From positions 1-31,547 of the IMG/VR virus record IMGVR_UViG_3300042474_001367: a stretch of 31,547 nt of DNA; one strand, written 5' to 3'. Shown piece after piece: positions 23,501-31,339 of the stretch. The first letter of the stretch is position 1. Every line of letters begins with the position of its first letter. Source of the DNA: a virus. A program made the position numbers and the translations under genes. Below the pieces are notes generated by a model that saw only the letters and a program-made list of their open reading frames with translations, did not search any database and was not told the origin of the DNA.

Positions 23501-24963
23501 CAGATCAGAACCTTTCGGCTATGGCTGAGTCACTCCCTCGCATGATGCAGAAGTCTGCACCAGCGCAATGGGACGTATGGCTGCAGTCCGCTGGCGGCGA
23601 CCCGCGCGGCGCTGCCCTCCTTTTCCTGCATCAGGCACACTCGCTTCGCACGAGCCGATCTGCAGCGCGAGCGTTCATGAACCGACACAAGCCGCTTGGT
23701 CTTGGGTTTGGTCGCCAGTTTGATGACGACCCTATTAAGAACCTGAACACGGCGCTACGAGATGCGAACCGACAAGTGCGGGCAACAAGCCATAGCGCAG
23801 CAGCAAGGACGCTGGCAGACAACCTTGCTGACGTGCACGCTGGTGCTGCCGCTGTCGGGTATAACCAAGAGGCGCTAGATGGAATTACTAAGGCTATTGC
23901 CATCCTACGAAAGACAAGTCCAAATCCTCGCTCTGCAGCCAAGTCGTATCAGAATGCGCTTAACGAGTTGGGCGTTGCTAGCGGCAAGATGGAGATTGAG
24001 TTTACCGCAGCAGTCAAGCGCAAGCAACTTGTGCGCGACTCTCTAATTTCTAATGGCATCCCTCGCCCAATGGCGACGGAGATGGCGGCGCTATACGTCG
24101 TAGCCCAGCGACGTGGCGAGATGATCCCAGAGGTTGCAATGCAAGTTGAGCGAGCACTTGCTGGCAAGGTAGTCATGTCTGCCGAAGATATCAACAAGTT
24201 GTCCAACCACCTGCAGGCTATCCGTGAGGCACGCACTGGAGAAGAGACCGTATGGAATACAATCATGGACGGCATTGACGCGCAAATCCGACACGAGTCA
24301 ATCCCTGTGCATTTCTACAACACGAACCGATCATTCTTTGAGCGCACGTTTAACCACGTGTTCTTCTCGCTGTACCCTACGTCGTACATGTTTGGCAAGG
24401 TACTGCCAGAGTACATGCGACTTCTGTACGCTACGCGAACCAAGTCCCTTGCGGGGCTAGTCCTTGAACCGTACGAGCGGGTTCTGCGCCTTGCGTCTGG
24501 CGGCAACTTTAGCCTGAAGGCGTGGAGCGACTTTGCTCCGCTTGTTGGGTTCTCTGCTGCATACAAGATCCGACAGGCAATGCTTCGCGAGATGTCAGAA
24601 GGCGACCCTACAGAGTACGACCCACTGATGTTCTTCCTTACGCAAACGCTTATCCCTGGACTCCCAACCGACATTACTGTCGGTGTCAACGTTGCACCGC
24701 TTGCAGCAGTTGAGCAGTTTGGGAATACATTAGAAGAAACAGGAAGTGTCCCACAGGCACTTCTTGAAGGAGCAACCAAGGGTGTCGGAACGGCAGCCCT
24801 TGCGATGAAGAGAGTTGGCTTGCCACAGGCGGCTACCGTTGTGGGTAGCATTGCAAATACGCTTGCCAACCCTGAAGATCAAGACCTGTCTCCAGTAGAA
24901 AACATTCAAATGTTTATTGAGACAAGGATTGATGATATAGGAAAGTTCCTACGTAATGAGTAG
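20596..24963 (+). CDS. Giant probable internal or ejection protein, 1455 aa
   Basis: The longest gene here, starting in a TAATG overlap with the previous stop. The protein is mostly helical with Ala, Asp and Arg, and scattered hydrophobic patches: GAAGGLFYGIDTL (about 69-81), SIFADPLNVVAPVVGG (144-159), QLVLGRASSAIITALGV (228-244) and a membrane-compatible stretch near 1240-1260 (HVFFSLYPTSYMF). The C-terminal 200 residues include GVNVAPLAAVEQ and GTAALAMKRVG. No lytic transglycosylase, peptidase or transferase motif could be found by eye. Length and helical character are like podophage internal core proteins ejected into the cell. A tape measure is less likely because it sits before the scaffold and capsid. 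Codon use matches its neighbours. Confidence 0.7.
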   Translation: MVDWIGVPPEDEPYKPFSDGGSNDSSGSQSTYQKRRIGVDIVGGAPASQEPVDDVFDIPRAGMEFVGGAAGGLFYGIDTLNRLAHEEVAKLRIKNAMAFGDPKMAQKYLDMVGKYDMSIDEVASEMYKDGVAVTGGVPHDLMLSIFADPLNVVAPVVGGTYQRAKKSAGFLDEMGDETKRDIMGRVKARTPMTPDDEKFMSSRMNQALGRAYSRVSRGSGGFVKALGQLVLGRASSAIITALGVNTMRKVAQYADNAGVADLFDDSVSIAAAHVSRGAAANHVVNNSVIRNTSAVEGRIQAVERATSLSDDAARAEFKNATNLDERSSILTDEEINSQFDELFNIKQERMRAGKGSDWAERVRRGLVDTAVEGDLGEQIGKGGVLNVLDEAIVSSRQSVDREVALVFTRESADALLIAAKGPAAAKEHFISKMEFMLSRDEAANLFDELVMDASKVSDQNKALVQAVNTANFLHLGYAARTLAGNMRELKALSETPSFLKNIDQKIRPLIRTQMGRMSIVSARTMTKQDRKQILARLESAETFEQKQEIVREAIENFDNAAAEFQALGDASKTVINEDTVAVFAKKIDQLTDLPDEIPVSFTNALADVPAYTNFLSDAARLGYKIILEPEGVVTKPKIDITEFGSRAAVRPKSSLWVPITDDGMDVVFGNRTKLGKFVDYNFGDRSTIKIMQNTLDRMYEYAATRLKSPMSRAVIRDLHRELMDEAFKTRGSLRTVSMALSGEGDGSIVNVMQRLEDRIAQQGPQALQEFRAMVKNGDFEDMIFYAAKGDVAVTGVASQISGGFKIALRKSPVLRGAVGKYIVEWADKWYPMFKFTKNPIFQLAEIVESKFFNGLRGIMPEWKIPFTGRRFGTKRYYDVMDPMTNKMQRLDSVKIIQDLAAAERPELQFAQDMAALNAYFGYSTTQALLTVGEAGSEFVKNMEKSRSWWAGLVEGAATSKATDFWRMTADQNLSAMAESLPRMMQKSAPAQWDVWLQSAGGDPRGAALLFLHQAHSLRTSRSAARAFMNRHKPLGLGFGRQFDDDPIKNLNTALRDANRQVRATSHSAAARTLADNLADVHAGAAAVGYNQEALDGITKAIAILRKTSPNPRSAAKSYQNALNELGVASGKMEIEFTAAVKRKQLVRDSLISNGIPRPMATEMAALYVVAQRRGEMIPEVAMQVERALAGKVVMSAEDINKLSNHLQAIREARTGEETVWNTIMDGIDAQIRHESIPVHFYNTNRSFFERTFNHVFFSLYPTSYMFGKVLPEYMRLLYATRTKSLAGLVLEPYERVLRLASGGNFSLKAWSDFAPLVGFSAAYKIRQAMLREMSEGDPTEYDPLMFFLTQTLIPGLPTDITVGVNVAPLAAVEQFGNTLEETGSVPQALLEGATKGVGTAALAMKRVGLPQAATVVGSIANTLANPEDQDLSPVENIQMFIETRIDDIGKFLRNE

Positions 24964-24985
24964 GATGGTACAATAGGAGGAAGCA

Positions 24986-25540
24986 ATGGCTGAAACCGAA
25001 GTCGTGAACACGCCACCGCAGGAGTCGCCTGCACCTGAGGCTGTAGAGCCACAGGTAGCGACCACTCCAGCAGAAGATGATGTCACCACTTGGAAGAAGC
25101 GGCTGGCTGGGAAAGATCAGGCGCTAACATCTGCGAAGGCAGAACTTGAGTCTATCCGTAAGGAGGCTGAAGAACTAAAACGCTGGAAGGCTGAGAATGA
25201 GAATGCGAACTTGTCCGAGTTCCAAAAGTCTCAGAATCGTCTTGTTGCGCTTGAGGCAGAACTTAACGAGGCACGGGAGGCTGCTAAAAACGAGCGGCTG
25301 AAGAGTGCCTACCCGAACTACGCTCAGTTCTTGGCTGACACTGCAGGTCTTTCGGATGAAGCGCGAGCCGCTTCGTTTGAGAAGTACATGGCAGATCTCA
25401 GAAAGGAACAGGCTAAGGAAGGGACGGACACATTTGTTGAACCGAATAATCCTAGGAAGTCTAGCGGTAATGGAAGCGGGAAGCGTTCCCAGTCCGACAT
25501 TATTGCAGATATGGAGAAACTCGGTAATCCGTTCATCTAG
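24986..25540 (+). CDS. Scaffolding protein, 184 aa
   Basis: Placed immediately before the major capsid gene, as scaffolds usually are. Residues 1-30 are Pro/Glu-rich and disordered. Residues 35-105 form a continuous charged coiled coil (KDQALTSAKAELESIRKEAEEL, continuing with LVALEAELNEAREA). Residues 106-140 are helical, and the C-terminus is Ser/Gly/Lys-rich followed by a short helix (SQSDIIADMEKLGNPFI), which is the part that usually binds the capsid protein. ATG at 24986 follows AGGAGG closely. The scaffold shapes the procapsid and leaves before DNA packaging. The assignment rests on position and coiled-coil character. Confidence 0.85.
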   Translation: MAETEVVNTPPQESPAPEAVEPQVATTPAEDDVTTWKKRLAGKDQALTSAKAELESIRKEAEELKRWKAENENANLSEFQKSQNRLVALEAELNEAREAAKNERLKSAYPNYAQFLADTAGLSDEARAASFEKYMADLRKEQAKEGTDTFVEPNNPRKSSGNGSGKRSQSDIIADMEKLGNPFI

Positions 25541-25559
25541 TTAGTCTAAGGAGAATATC

Positions 25560-26507
25560 ATGGCTATTACTAGTACGTCAACGACGGGGTTTTCTGATCT
25601 AGTTCAGGAACTCGTCCTCGCTAAGGCGCAGGAAGAACTGCGCGGGCGACTCGTGCACGTGATGCCAGGTCACTACGTTCCTGGGCGTTTTGTGAAGGGT
25701 ACTAACACCATTCGCTTCGCTCGCTACGCAGACCTCGGCGCGGACACGACTCCGCTCAATGAAGGTGAATCACCTGTTGATCAGGCGCTCAGCATCGGCT
25801 CGGATTACTTTACTGCTACGCAGTACGGTAAGACGATTGCCGTGACTGACCTTGCTCAGTTGGACTCACCTCACGACCTCATCTCAATCGCCTCGGAGCG
25901 CATTGCGCGACAGGCTGCTGAGACGATGGATCTTGTTGTTAAGGATGTTCTTGCCGCAGGCACGAACGTCAAGTACGCAGGCGATGCAACTTCCCGCGCA
26001 ACTGTTGCGCAGGGCGATGTCATCACGGGCGCTCTCGTGAAGAAGATGGCGGCAAGCCTCAAGGCTGCCAACGTCCCAACCTTTGCGGACGGCTTCTACC
26101 GCTGCGTTATCCACCCGTTCCAGGAGTACGATCTGATTACGGATACGACTGCTAACGGCTGGATTGAATCCACCAAGTACGTGGACAACCTCCCGCTTCT
26201 GAACGGCGAGATCGGGCGCTTTGCTGGCGTTCGCTTCCTCGTTTCGTCCAATGCGAAGGTGTTCGCAGAGGCTGGTGCTGATGACGCAGATGTCTACAGC
26301 GCTCACTTCTTCGGTCCAGATTCGTACACGGTTGGCGATTCGCAGACCCTTCAGGCGTACTTCGTGTCGCCTGGTGGCGATCACAGTGACCCGCTTGCGC
26401 AGCGCGCAATCGCTGGTTACAAGATGCGCTTCGGCGCGAAGTTGCTTGACCTCACGGGTGCACGCTACGTGCGCCTTGAGACGGGCGCGACGCTCAGCGG
26501 CGAGTAA
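25560..26507 (+). CDS. Major capsid protein, N4-gp56-like (HK97 fold), 315 aa
   Basis: The main shell protein. The pattern resembles the N4 gp56 capsid family: GTNTIRFARYADLGADTTPL then EGESP, QYGKTIAVTDLAQL (about residues 86-99) and ARQAAETMDLVVKDVLAAGTNV (about 115-135), followed by a beta-rich domain with RFLVSSNAKVF and a closing KLLDLTGARYVRLE. Length is ordinary for the family. ATG at 25560 follows AAGGAGA. GC is about 58-60% in the blocks counted, clearly above neighbouring genes, with strong use of C-ending codons, as expected of the most highly expressed gene. A GC hairpin follows at 26519-26546. No maturation cleavage site can be inferred. Confidence 0.9.
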   Translation: MAITSTSTTGFSDLVQELVLAKAQEELRGRLVHVMPGHYVPGRFVKGTNTIRFARYADLGADTTPLNEGESPVDQALSIGSDYFTATQYGKTIAVTDLAQLDSPHDLISIASERIARQAAETMDLVVKDVLAAGTNVKYAGDATSRATVAQGDVITGALVKKMAASLKAANVPTFADGFYRCVIHPFQEYDLITDTTANGWIESTKYVDNLPLLNGEIGRFAGVRFLVSSNAKVFAEAGADDADVYSAHFFGPDSYTVGDSQTLQAYFVSPGGDHSDPLAQRAIAGYKMRFGAKLLDLTGARYVRLETGATLSGE

Positions 26508-26518
26508 TCAATAGGTGA

Positions 26519-26546
26519 GGGGGGGCGGCTGGCGGGTCGCCCCCCT
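26519..26546 (+). terminator. GC hairpin after the capsid gene
   Basis: G-run plus CG (26519-26527) pairs with CGCCCCCC and a T (26538-26546), an 8-9 bp stem around a 10-base loop. No T-run follows, so it is not a standard Rho-independent terminator. It may slow polymerase or protect the capsid message from 3' decay, lowering expression of the tail genes relative to capsid. Confidence 0.5.
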
Positions 26547-26564
26547 GATCCGATAGGAGGTTAG

Positions 26565-27248
26565 ATGGCAACACGAGCAACAATCAGAACAGAAATCCGA
26601 AGGGATCTACGAGATCCAGACGCAAAGACTTGGAGCAATGATGAGATCAATGATCTTATTAACTCTGGCATTGATGCTATCTCCGACCTCTCAGCACTTG
26701 AAACAGTAGAATCCTTTGAGGCGGTGTTCCCGTCTCTGTCTGGATCAAACATGGGCAAGAGCCTTGAGTTCACGCCCAACACCATCTTTAGCAATATCTT
26801 CAGGGTAGATGTCCTTGACTCAAACCTTCGGTTCTATGAAACCCTTCCTATTAGCACGGGGCATGGATGGGGCAACGGCTGGCAGTGGTTTGCTGGCAAA
26901 CTCCATATCCCAGCAGGGTATTCTTACCCAACCTTTGACCTCGTTGTAGGCGAGGATGTCTATGAGCGAGTTAACTTGAAGATCTGGGGATACAAGCGAT
27001 ACACACTACTTAATGACGACAGTACTAACTCAGACCTTACCGATCAACTTAAAAATGCAGTAAAGATCTACGTGCAGGCTGAGGCGCTGCAGCGCTTGAT
27101 GGTTGACCGTGCCGACTTCCAGCAGTGGCAGATTGCTTCTGGCTCAAGCGACATGACTATCAGCGAACTCTCTGTCCTTGCTTCATCCGCTCGTACCCGA
27201 TGGCGCTCCGAACAGCAGCGCATCCGAAGGATGAGGCAACTTGGATGA
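26565..27248 (+). CDS. Head-tail adaptor protein, 227 aa
   Basis: Directly after the capsid gene. The N-terminus TRATIRTEIRRDLRDPD then KTWSNDEINDLINSGIDAIS is the typical helical start of phage head-completion or adaptor proteins, with conserved W-x-x-x-E-I-x-x-x-I-N. The middle is beta-rich with many aromatics (WGNGWQWFAGKLHIPAGYSYP) and the C-terminus returns to helices, ending very basic (RWRSEQQRIRRMRQLG). Such proteins form a ring below the portal and link it to the tail. ATG at 26565 follows AGGAGG and the gene ends in an ATGA overlap with the next. Subtype (gp6-like or tail-tubular-A-like) cannot be decided by eye. Confidence 0.7.
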   Translation: MATRATIRTEIRRDLRDPDAKTWSNDEINDLINSGIDAISDLSALETVESFEAVFPSLSGSNMGKSLEFTPNTIFSNIFRVDVLDSNLRFYETLPISTGHGWGNGWQWFAGKLHIPAGYSYPTFDLVVGEDVYERVNLKIWGYKRYTLLNDDSTNSDLTDQLKNAVKIYVQAEALQRLMVDRADFQQWQIASGSSDMTISELSVLASSARTRWRSEQQRIRRMRQLG

Positions 27249-28258
27249 TTGATCTAACACAGCCTATCTATTGGGAGCAGCCTAACGGAGTATTTATTAA
27301 TCTTAATGATCTAACAAATAACTCTACCTTCTCTCCCACTCAACCAATCTCTGGCTACCGCGTAAAGAGTATTTCCTTCGGTGCCGCTAACCCAATCGGA
27401 TACGAAGATCCTCGCGCAACCCGTGACGGCGTTGACGTAGCGGATGCATACATTGGGCGAAGGTTGCTGCAAATTCAATTGGATCTGTACGGTGCTACTC
27501 GTCAGGATCTTGCAGGTAGACTTGAGACCATTGTCAAGATGATGCGATTTGTTCCTAAGAGGTTCCAAGCAAGCGATGGGTTTAGGCGATTCAAGTTTAC
27601 AATGATTACTAATGACACGACCAATTTCCCTACGGGAAGGATTGAGGCATACTCTGTCTGCCGACCAGCGCAGATGCCACAGATTGAAACCAATCCGATG
27701 ATGTTTAGCGGTAGCGACAGCGCTGGGTATAGCACGGGGGTTATCCTTGCGTTTGTCATGAAGTCACCGTACAAGTTCTCTGACACCTTGAAGAACGGGG
27801 GCATCACGCTGGGTGGTTCTGCTGTCACGCTTCACAATCACGGGACGGCACCATCGTACGCGGAACTAGTTATTGCCAAGATCACTACTGCGACTCCATC
27901 AAAGAACGCAGCGCTTGTCAAGTTTACGATAACACTTAATGGAACTCCTCTTGTGCTATCAATTCCCGCCAACACAATTGGAGACGATGCAACCTACGAG
28001 TACAAGATTCTTATTAACTACGATGAGCAAATTGTTTACGATTCTAGAATTACAAAAGACGGAGGCGCTGCGCTAAATACAATTAACCAGAAATACATTA
28101 TCGTAAACTCTGGCGCTCTGTTTGGTCTTATTGATCCAGACGATGATCATTACGGTGGTACCCCGTCCACTGTTTCCGTAAGCGCTGTGGACGGATCAAA
28201 CAATCCTATTACGACGGGCTATAGCGCCACTATTTCGTGGAGGGAGGCGTGGTATTAA
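27245..28258 (+). CDS. Distal-tail-like (Dit-like) protein, 337 aa
   Basis: The N-terminal domain pattern (VFINLNDLTN, PISGYRVKSISFG, then GRRLLQIQLDLYGATRQDLAGRLE and MMRFVPKRF) resembles the ring-forming domain of distal tail proteins, which join the tail tube to the baseplate. The remaining ~180 residues are a beta-sandwich region (SYAELVIAKI, ALVKFTITLNG). The start is ATG at 27245, overlapping the preceding stop as ATGA. An in-frame extension upstream to 27125 lies inside the adaptor gene and is rejected. The following gene also resembles a tail-tip protein, which supports the call. No tail tube gene lies nearby, which is unusual for a Dit gene. Confidence 0.65.
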   Translation: MIDLTQPIYWEQPNGVFINLNDLTNNSTFSPTQPISGYRVKSISFGAANPIGYEDPRATRDGVDVADAYIGRRLLQIQLDLYGATRQDLAGRLETIVKMMRFVPKRFQASDGFRRFKFTMITNDTTNFPTGRIEAYSVCRPAQMPQIETNPMMFSGSDSAGYSTGVILAFVMKSPYKFSDTLKNGGITLGGSAVTLHNHGTAPSYAELVIAKITTATPSKNAALVKFTITLNGTPLVLSIPANTIGDDATYEYKILINYDEQIVYDSRITKDGGAALNTINQKYIIVNSGALFGLIDPDDDHYGGTPSTVSVSAVDGSNNPITTGYSATISWREAWY

Positions 28259-30925
28259 ATGGCTACACTAACCGTACCAGTACTTTCTTCAGAAGCGTGG
28301 ATGCGCAGGAGGGTAAGCCCCGCTACTACCTACACGACTGAAGCAACCTCCGAGATCGGAGAGATCATTGACACGCTGCCAGTAGGGTGGAGCACGGGTG
28401 AGTTTGGGCGCAAGTGCCGAGCCTCCGTGTACTTTGACACCATTGACTTCAGTTCTATTGGGACTATTAACTCAGCGACCATGACGTTCCAGTACTCCGA
28501 CCCAACTCCAGACTTTCAGGTTAACCAGTCCTGTACGGCATCCCGCACCTTGCGCATTGAGCGAAGGACCGTAGCGGCTACTGGATCTACGTGGGCAACT
28601 GGTGTGTCAACGGGGGTTCACTTCTCCAACACCAGCACGATTAGCGTAACGCTTGCAGCGAACCTTGCAAACACTGCTGGTCTTTCTGCCAACGTGCTAT
28701 CACTTGTAAACGCGTGGAAGAACGGCGACCCACAAGAGGGAATCGTTCTCCGCATTTCTACCGACACAGCCGATACAACTTCATCGCCACAGACAACTCC
28801 CGTAGAGAATAAGCCAGGAGCAGGGTTCATCCCAAGTTCCTTTGAGATTGTTATTGACTACACTCCACTACCAGTTTCACCAAGCGCTCCGCAACTTGTC
28901 ATCCAAAACAATGCTACGGACGGCGGTACACTAGGATCAACCACCCCAGTAAAGTCTTTCAATGCAGGCACAACGTCGCAATGCAATCTTCGGTTTTCAT
29001 TTATTGACGACAATGAGACGGAGGGTGACTACTGCTACGCGTACCAAGTTGAAGTCTATACAAACTCTTCGTTCACTGGTTCCCCAGTGTGGTCCGAAAA
29101 TAAAGTAACTACTGGTCAGCCAGCAGGAACTATTACATACATCCTTGACTTTAATAACGTCCCGAAGGACACCGACTTGTATTGGCGTGCACGGGTTATT
29201 GACACAAACCCAGGGGATACTTACAGTCCATACAGTACGCTGACCAACGGTAGCGGTACCAGCCAAGAACGTGCCGTATTTAGGGTACAGGCTGCAACTA
29301 CTGAGCCTCCACCCCCAGGAGGAGGCGGAGGTAATCCAGAGTACACATCCGTTACAACCTTTGCGCGCAATAAGTTCCGTGTTGAGTTCTATGGCATTCA
29401 AGACACGGTTACTGCTGGGCTTGAGTTGATTAACGCAGACGACAACCCCCAGACCCCAGCCCCGTCCTTTAACCCTACCCCCAACAAGCACGCCGACGGG
29501 AACTGGCAGCCATCTGCCATTATCCACGATGCCAAGGCAATTGGGGTTTCCCAGCAAATTAACGGAGCGGGGGAGTTCTTCCTTACCCTGCCCTCTAACC
29601 ACCCTCAGATTGGCGCAATTGTGCCTCTACGGACGTTTTGGAGGGTGTCTCGGTGGGACGAGAAGGCTGGATACTTCATTGTGGCGGGAGAAGGGATGGT
29701 CACTGAGACGATCAGCAGCCCGAACGAGGTCATCGTCTATGGCACGGACAAGTTGGGGATGCTCGCCCGCCTCATTGTTCCAGTAGACAAGACTCTGCTC
29801 GGAGCCTACTATACCTTCCAAAACTTTAGGCTTGACCAGATCCACGATGCCCTGCTTCCTTCGGCTGGAAATGTAGAGCAGTCAATCAGTAGATCGGTTA
29901 CGACAAGGGCATCAGTTGCTGGGTCTACTGGATCTATTGTAACACTGACGACAAGTGTTGCCCACGGGTACCTACAAGGAGATGCTGTCACTGTGACAAA
30001 TGTAAACGATGCTGCACTCAACGGTACATTTGTTATTGCTTCTATCCCAACGACAACTACCTTTACGTACAAACTTACTGATAAGAGCAAGGTAGTTGCA
30101 AGTGGCGCTGCTGGCACAGGTGCTACTTCTGTCGTCAATCGTTTTACCCGCAACATGTTTGAGCCGTTCCAAGCCAACCGAAGAATCCTTGCAGGCACGA
30201 CAGATGTGAGCGATACGCCAGCATCCTCTACCTACCGAACTGTCACTGAGGCGAAGAGCATCATGTGCGACGGAAAGTCCTACCTTGATACGCTTGCAGA
30301 GTTCTGTGACATCCTTATGGCAGGCACGACAGATGTTGTACTCATTGAAGATCCGAACATCGGGCTTCCAGCGGACAACCCTGCCAACCTGTACCAAGGG
30401 ATTCAGTATCGCCACCTCAAAGAAGAGGATATTCCAAGCCCTAAGTTCTGGCTGAAGTATGGCGACAGCGTGACTGACTTTAAGTACCAGCCATTCCAAA
30501 GCAAGATTGCTACGCGCGCAGGGGTTCTTAACTACGCATACGATAGCGGCGGTACATCAACAAGCACCTTCGGTATCAAGAGTGCGCTTAACTTCCCGCT
30601 GTACGATAACTACGGACTGATTGAGATTTTTGAAAAGATTGACGATGAACGAAACGACATCCAATACGCAGCAAATATGTTGTATAATCGGTATCCGAAT
30701 CAAGTTGTTGAGTTTAACCTTGGGGTTGTCTCAACACAGATTACGCCATTCACTGGCTATCAGGTAGGTGACCTGATCCAAGTGTATATCTTGCGCAGGA
30801 ATGTTTCTGTGACAGATAAGTTTGCCCTCACTCGGCAGGAGTGGATCGGCAACGAGGATGGATCTGAGAATATTATCTTCCTGTTCTCACCGCAGCAACG
30901 ACTATCGTTCTTGGCACAACTATGA
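28259..30925 (+). CDS. Tail-tip protein, ReqiPepy6 Gp37-like with sugar-binding-like N-terminus, 888 aa
   Basis: Residues 1-205 look like a carbohydrate-binding or DNRLRE-type beta-sandwich (ASVYFDTIDFSSIGTINSAT, MTFQYSDP). Residues 205-345 resemble a fibronectin-type domain (LRFSFIDDNETEGD, YWRARVIDTNPGD). A Pro/Gly linker (EPPPPGGGGGNP, about 349-359) leads into a domain similar to the siphovirus Gp37-like family (AIIHDAKAIGVSQQINGAGE, WRVSRWDEKAGYFIVAGEG). That domain is interrupted at about 553-620 by a small beta module (HGYLQGDAVTVTNVNDAALN) frequent in phage proteins. The Gp37-like family belongs to tail-tip or baseplate proteins of Gram-positive phages. ATG at 28259 follows GAGGGAGG. 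The N-terminus may bind cell-surface glycans. Confidence 0.7.
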   Translation: MATLTVPVLSSEAWMRRRVSPATTYTTEATSEIGEIIDTLPVGWSTGEFGRKCRASVYFDTIDFSSIGTINSATMTFQYSDPTPDFQVNQSCTASRTLRIERRTVAATGSTWATGVSTGVHFSNTSTISVTLAANLANTAGLSANVLSLVNAWKNGDPQEGIVLRISTDTADTTSSPQTTPVENKPGAGFIPSSFEIVIDYTPLPVSPSAPQLVIQNNATDGGTLGSTTPVKSFNAGTTSQCNLRFSFIDDNETEGDYCYAYQVEVYTNSSFTGSPVWSENKVTTGQPAGTITYILDFNNVPKDTDLYWRARVIDTNPGDTYSPYSTLTNGSGTSQERAVFRVQAATTEPPPPGGGGGNPEYTSVTTFARNKFRVEFYGIQDTVTAGLELINADDNPQTPAPSFNPTPNKHADGNWQPSAIIHDAKAIGVSQQINGAGEFFLTLPSNHPQIGAIVPLRTFWRVSRWDEKAGYFIVAGEGMVTETISSPNEVIVYGTDKLGMLARLIVPVDKTLLGAYYTFQNFRLDQIHDALLPSAGNVEQSISRSVTTRASVAGSTGSIVTLTTSVAHGYLQGDAVTVTNVNDAALNGTFVIASIPTTTTFTYKLTDKSKVVASGAAGTGATSVVNRFTRNMFEPFQANRRILAGTTDVSDTPASSTYRTVTEAKSIMCDGKSYLDTLAEFCDILMAGTTDVVLIEDPNIGLPADNPANLYQGIQYRHLKEEDIPSPKFWLKYGDSVTDFKYQPFQSKIATRAGVLNYAYDSGGTSTSTFGIKSALNFPLYDNYGLIEIFEKIDDERNDIQYAANMLYNRYPNQVVEFNLGVVSTQITPFTGYQVGDLIQVYILRRNVSVTDKFALTRQEWIGNEDGSENIIFLFSPQQRLSFLAQL

Positions 30926-31179
30926 CCAAGAGCAATGTGTCTGCGATTGTGGAGGCTATTATGGAACTACGTGCTGAACTACGCGAGGACCTCAAGGAAA
31001 TGTCGGAGCGTCTTACCAAGATTGACGAGCGGTTGCGTGAAGTTGAAGTAGCGCAAGCCATTGCGCGGGAGGTAAAGATTGAAGCCGATCTCTCAGGGAA
31101 GTGGAAGGCTGGCATTGCGACCAGTATCGCAGCGGCAGTTGCCGCACTTCTACAAGCGCTTGCGCAAAAGGGAAACTAA
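30922..31179 (+). CDS. Holin-like membrane protein with coiled coil, 85 aa
   Basis: Residues 8-50 form a charged coiled coil (AIMELRAELREDLKEMSER). Residues 62-80 are a hydrophobic helix (AGIATSIAAAVAALLQALA) ending in a short polar tail (QKGN). This layout, a cytoplasmic coiled coil plus one C-terminal membrane helix, is that of XhlA-type hemolysin/holin partners. ATG at 30922 overlaps the tail gene stop as ATGA, with no clear ribosome site, so it is probably coupled. It could alternatively be a tail-end membrane protein. A second holin-type gene converges from the right, and a pair of such proteins is common in lysis modules. Confidence 0.6.
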   Translation: MTKSNVSAIVEAIMELRAELREDLKEMSERLTKIDERLREVEVAQAIAREVKIEADLSGKWKAGIATSIAAAVAALLQALAQKGN

Positions 31180-31285
31180 GGAAGCCATCTTCCGCTACAT
31201 AGACTGGCAGGAAGACTACGTTACCCGCATTGATGAGCGGGACTTACGCCTACACTTTCTCCTCATTTCCGATCAGGAAATGTAG
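31160..31285 (+). CDS. Possible micro-protein at the end of the virion operon, 41 aa
   Basis: From a TTG at 31160, 41 codons lead to TAG at 31283-31285, directly before the terminator hairpin. The protein is charged, with RKRETKEAIFRYIDWQEDY and RIDERDLRLHFLLISDQEM. The start overlaps the holin-like gene by 20 bases, and the ribosome site is weak. The frame continues upstream to 31079 inside the holin-like gene with no better start. Real translation is uncertain. Confidence 0.3.
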   Translation: MRKRETKEAIFRYIDWQEDYVTRIDERDLRLHFLLISDQEM

Positions 31286-31317
31286 GAGCCGTCAGGGGAG
31301 GACGACCCTGACGGCTC
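31286..31317. terminator. Bidirectional hairpin between converging genes
   Basis: A perfect 12-bp stem, GAGCCGTCAGGG (31286-31297) with CCCTGACGGCTC (31306-31317), and an 8-base loop. It stands between the end of the rightward operon (31285) and the end of the leftward holin gene (31340), where a terminator for both would be expected. Neither side has a long T-run, so ending may depend on Rho or on the hairpin alone. Confidence 0.7.
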
Positions 31318-31339
31318 AGTTAGCGCGAAGTATAGCAGG

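Noticed and set aside
20596-24963. 1455-aa protein as the tape measure
   Set aside because: It precedes scaffold and capsid and no tail tube gene adjoins it; an internal or ejection protein fits better, though this is not proven.
24969-24974. TACAAT as a promoter for scaffold and capsid
   Set aside because: A start from it would fall at or after the AGGAGG of the scaffold gene, and there is no -35 box.
28997-29602. 201-codon minus-strand frame
   Set aside because: Lies wholly antisense to the 888-aa tail-tip gene, whose domains are recognisable on the plus strand.
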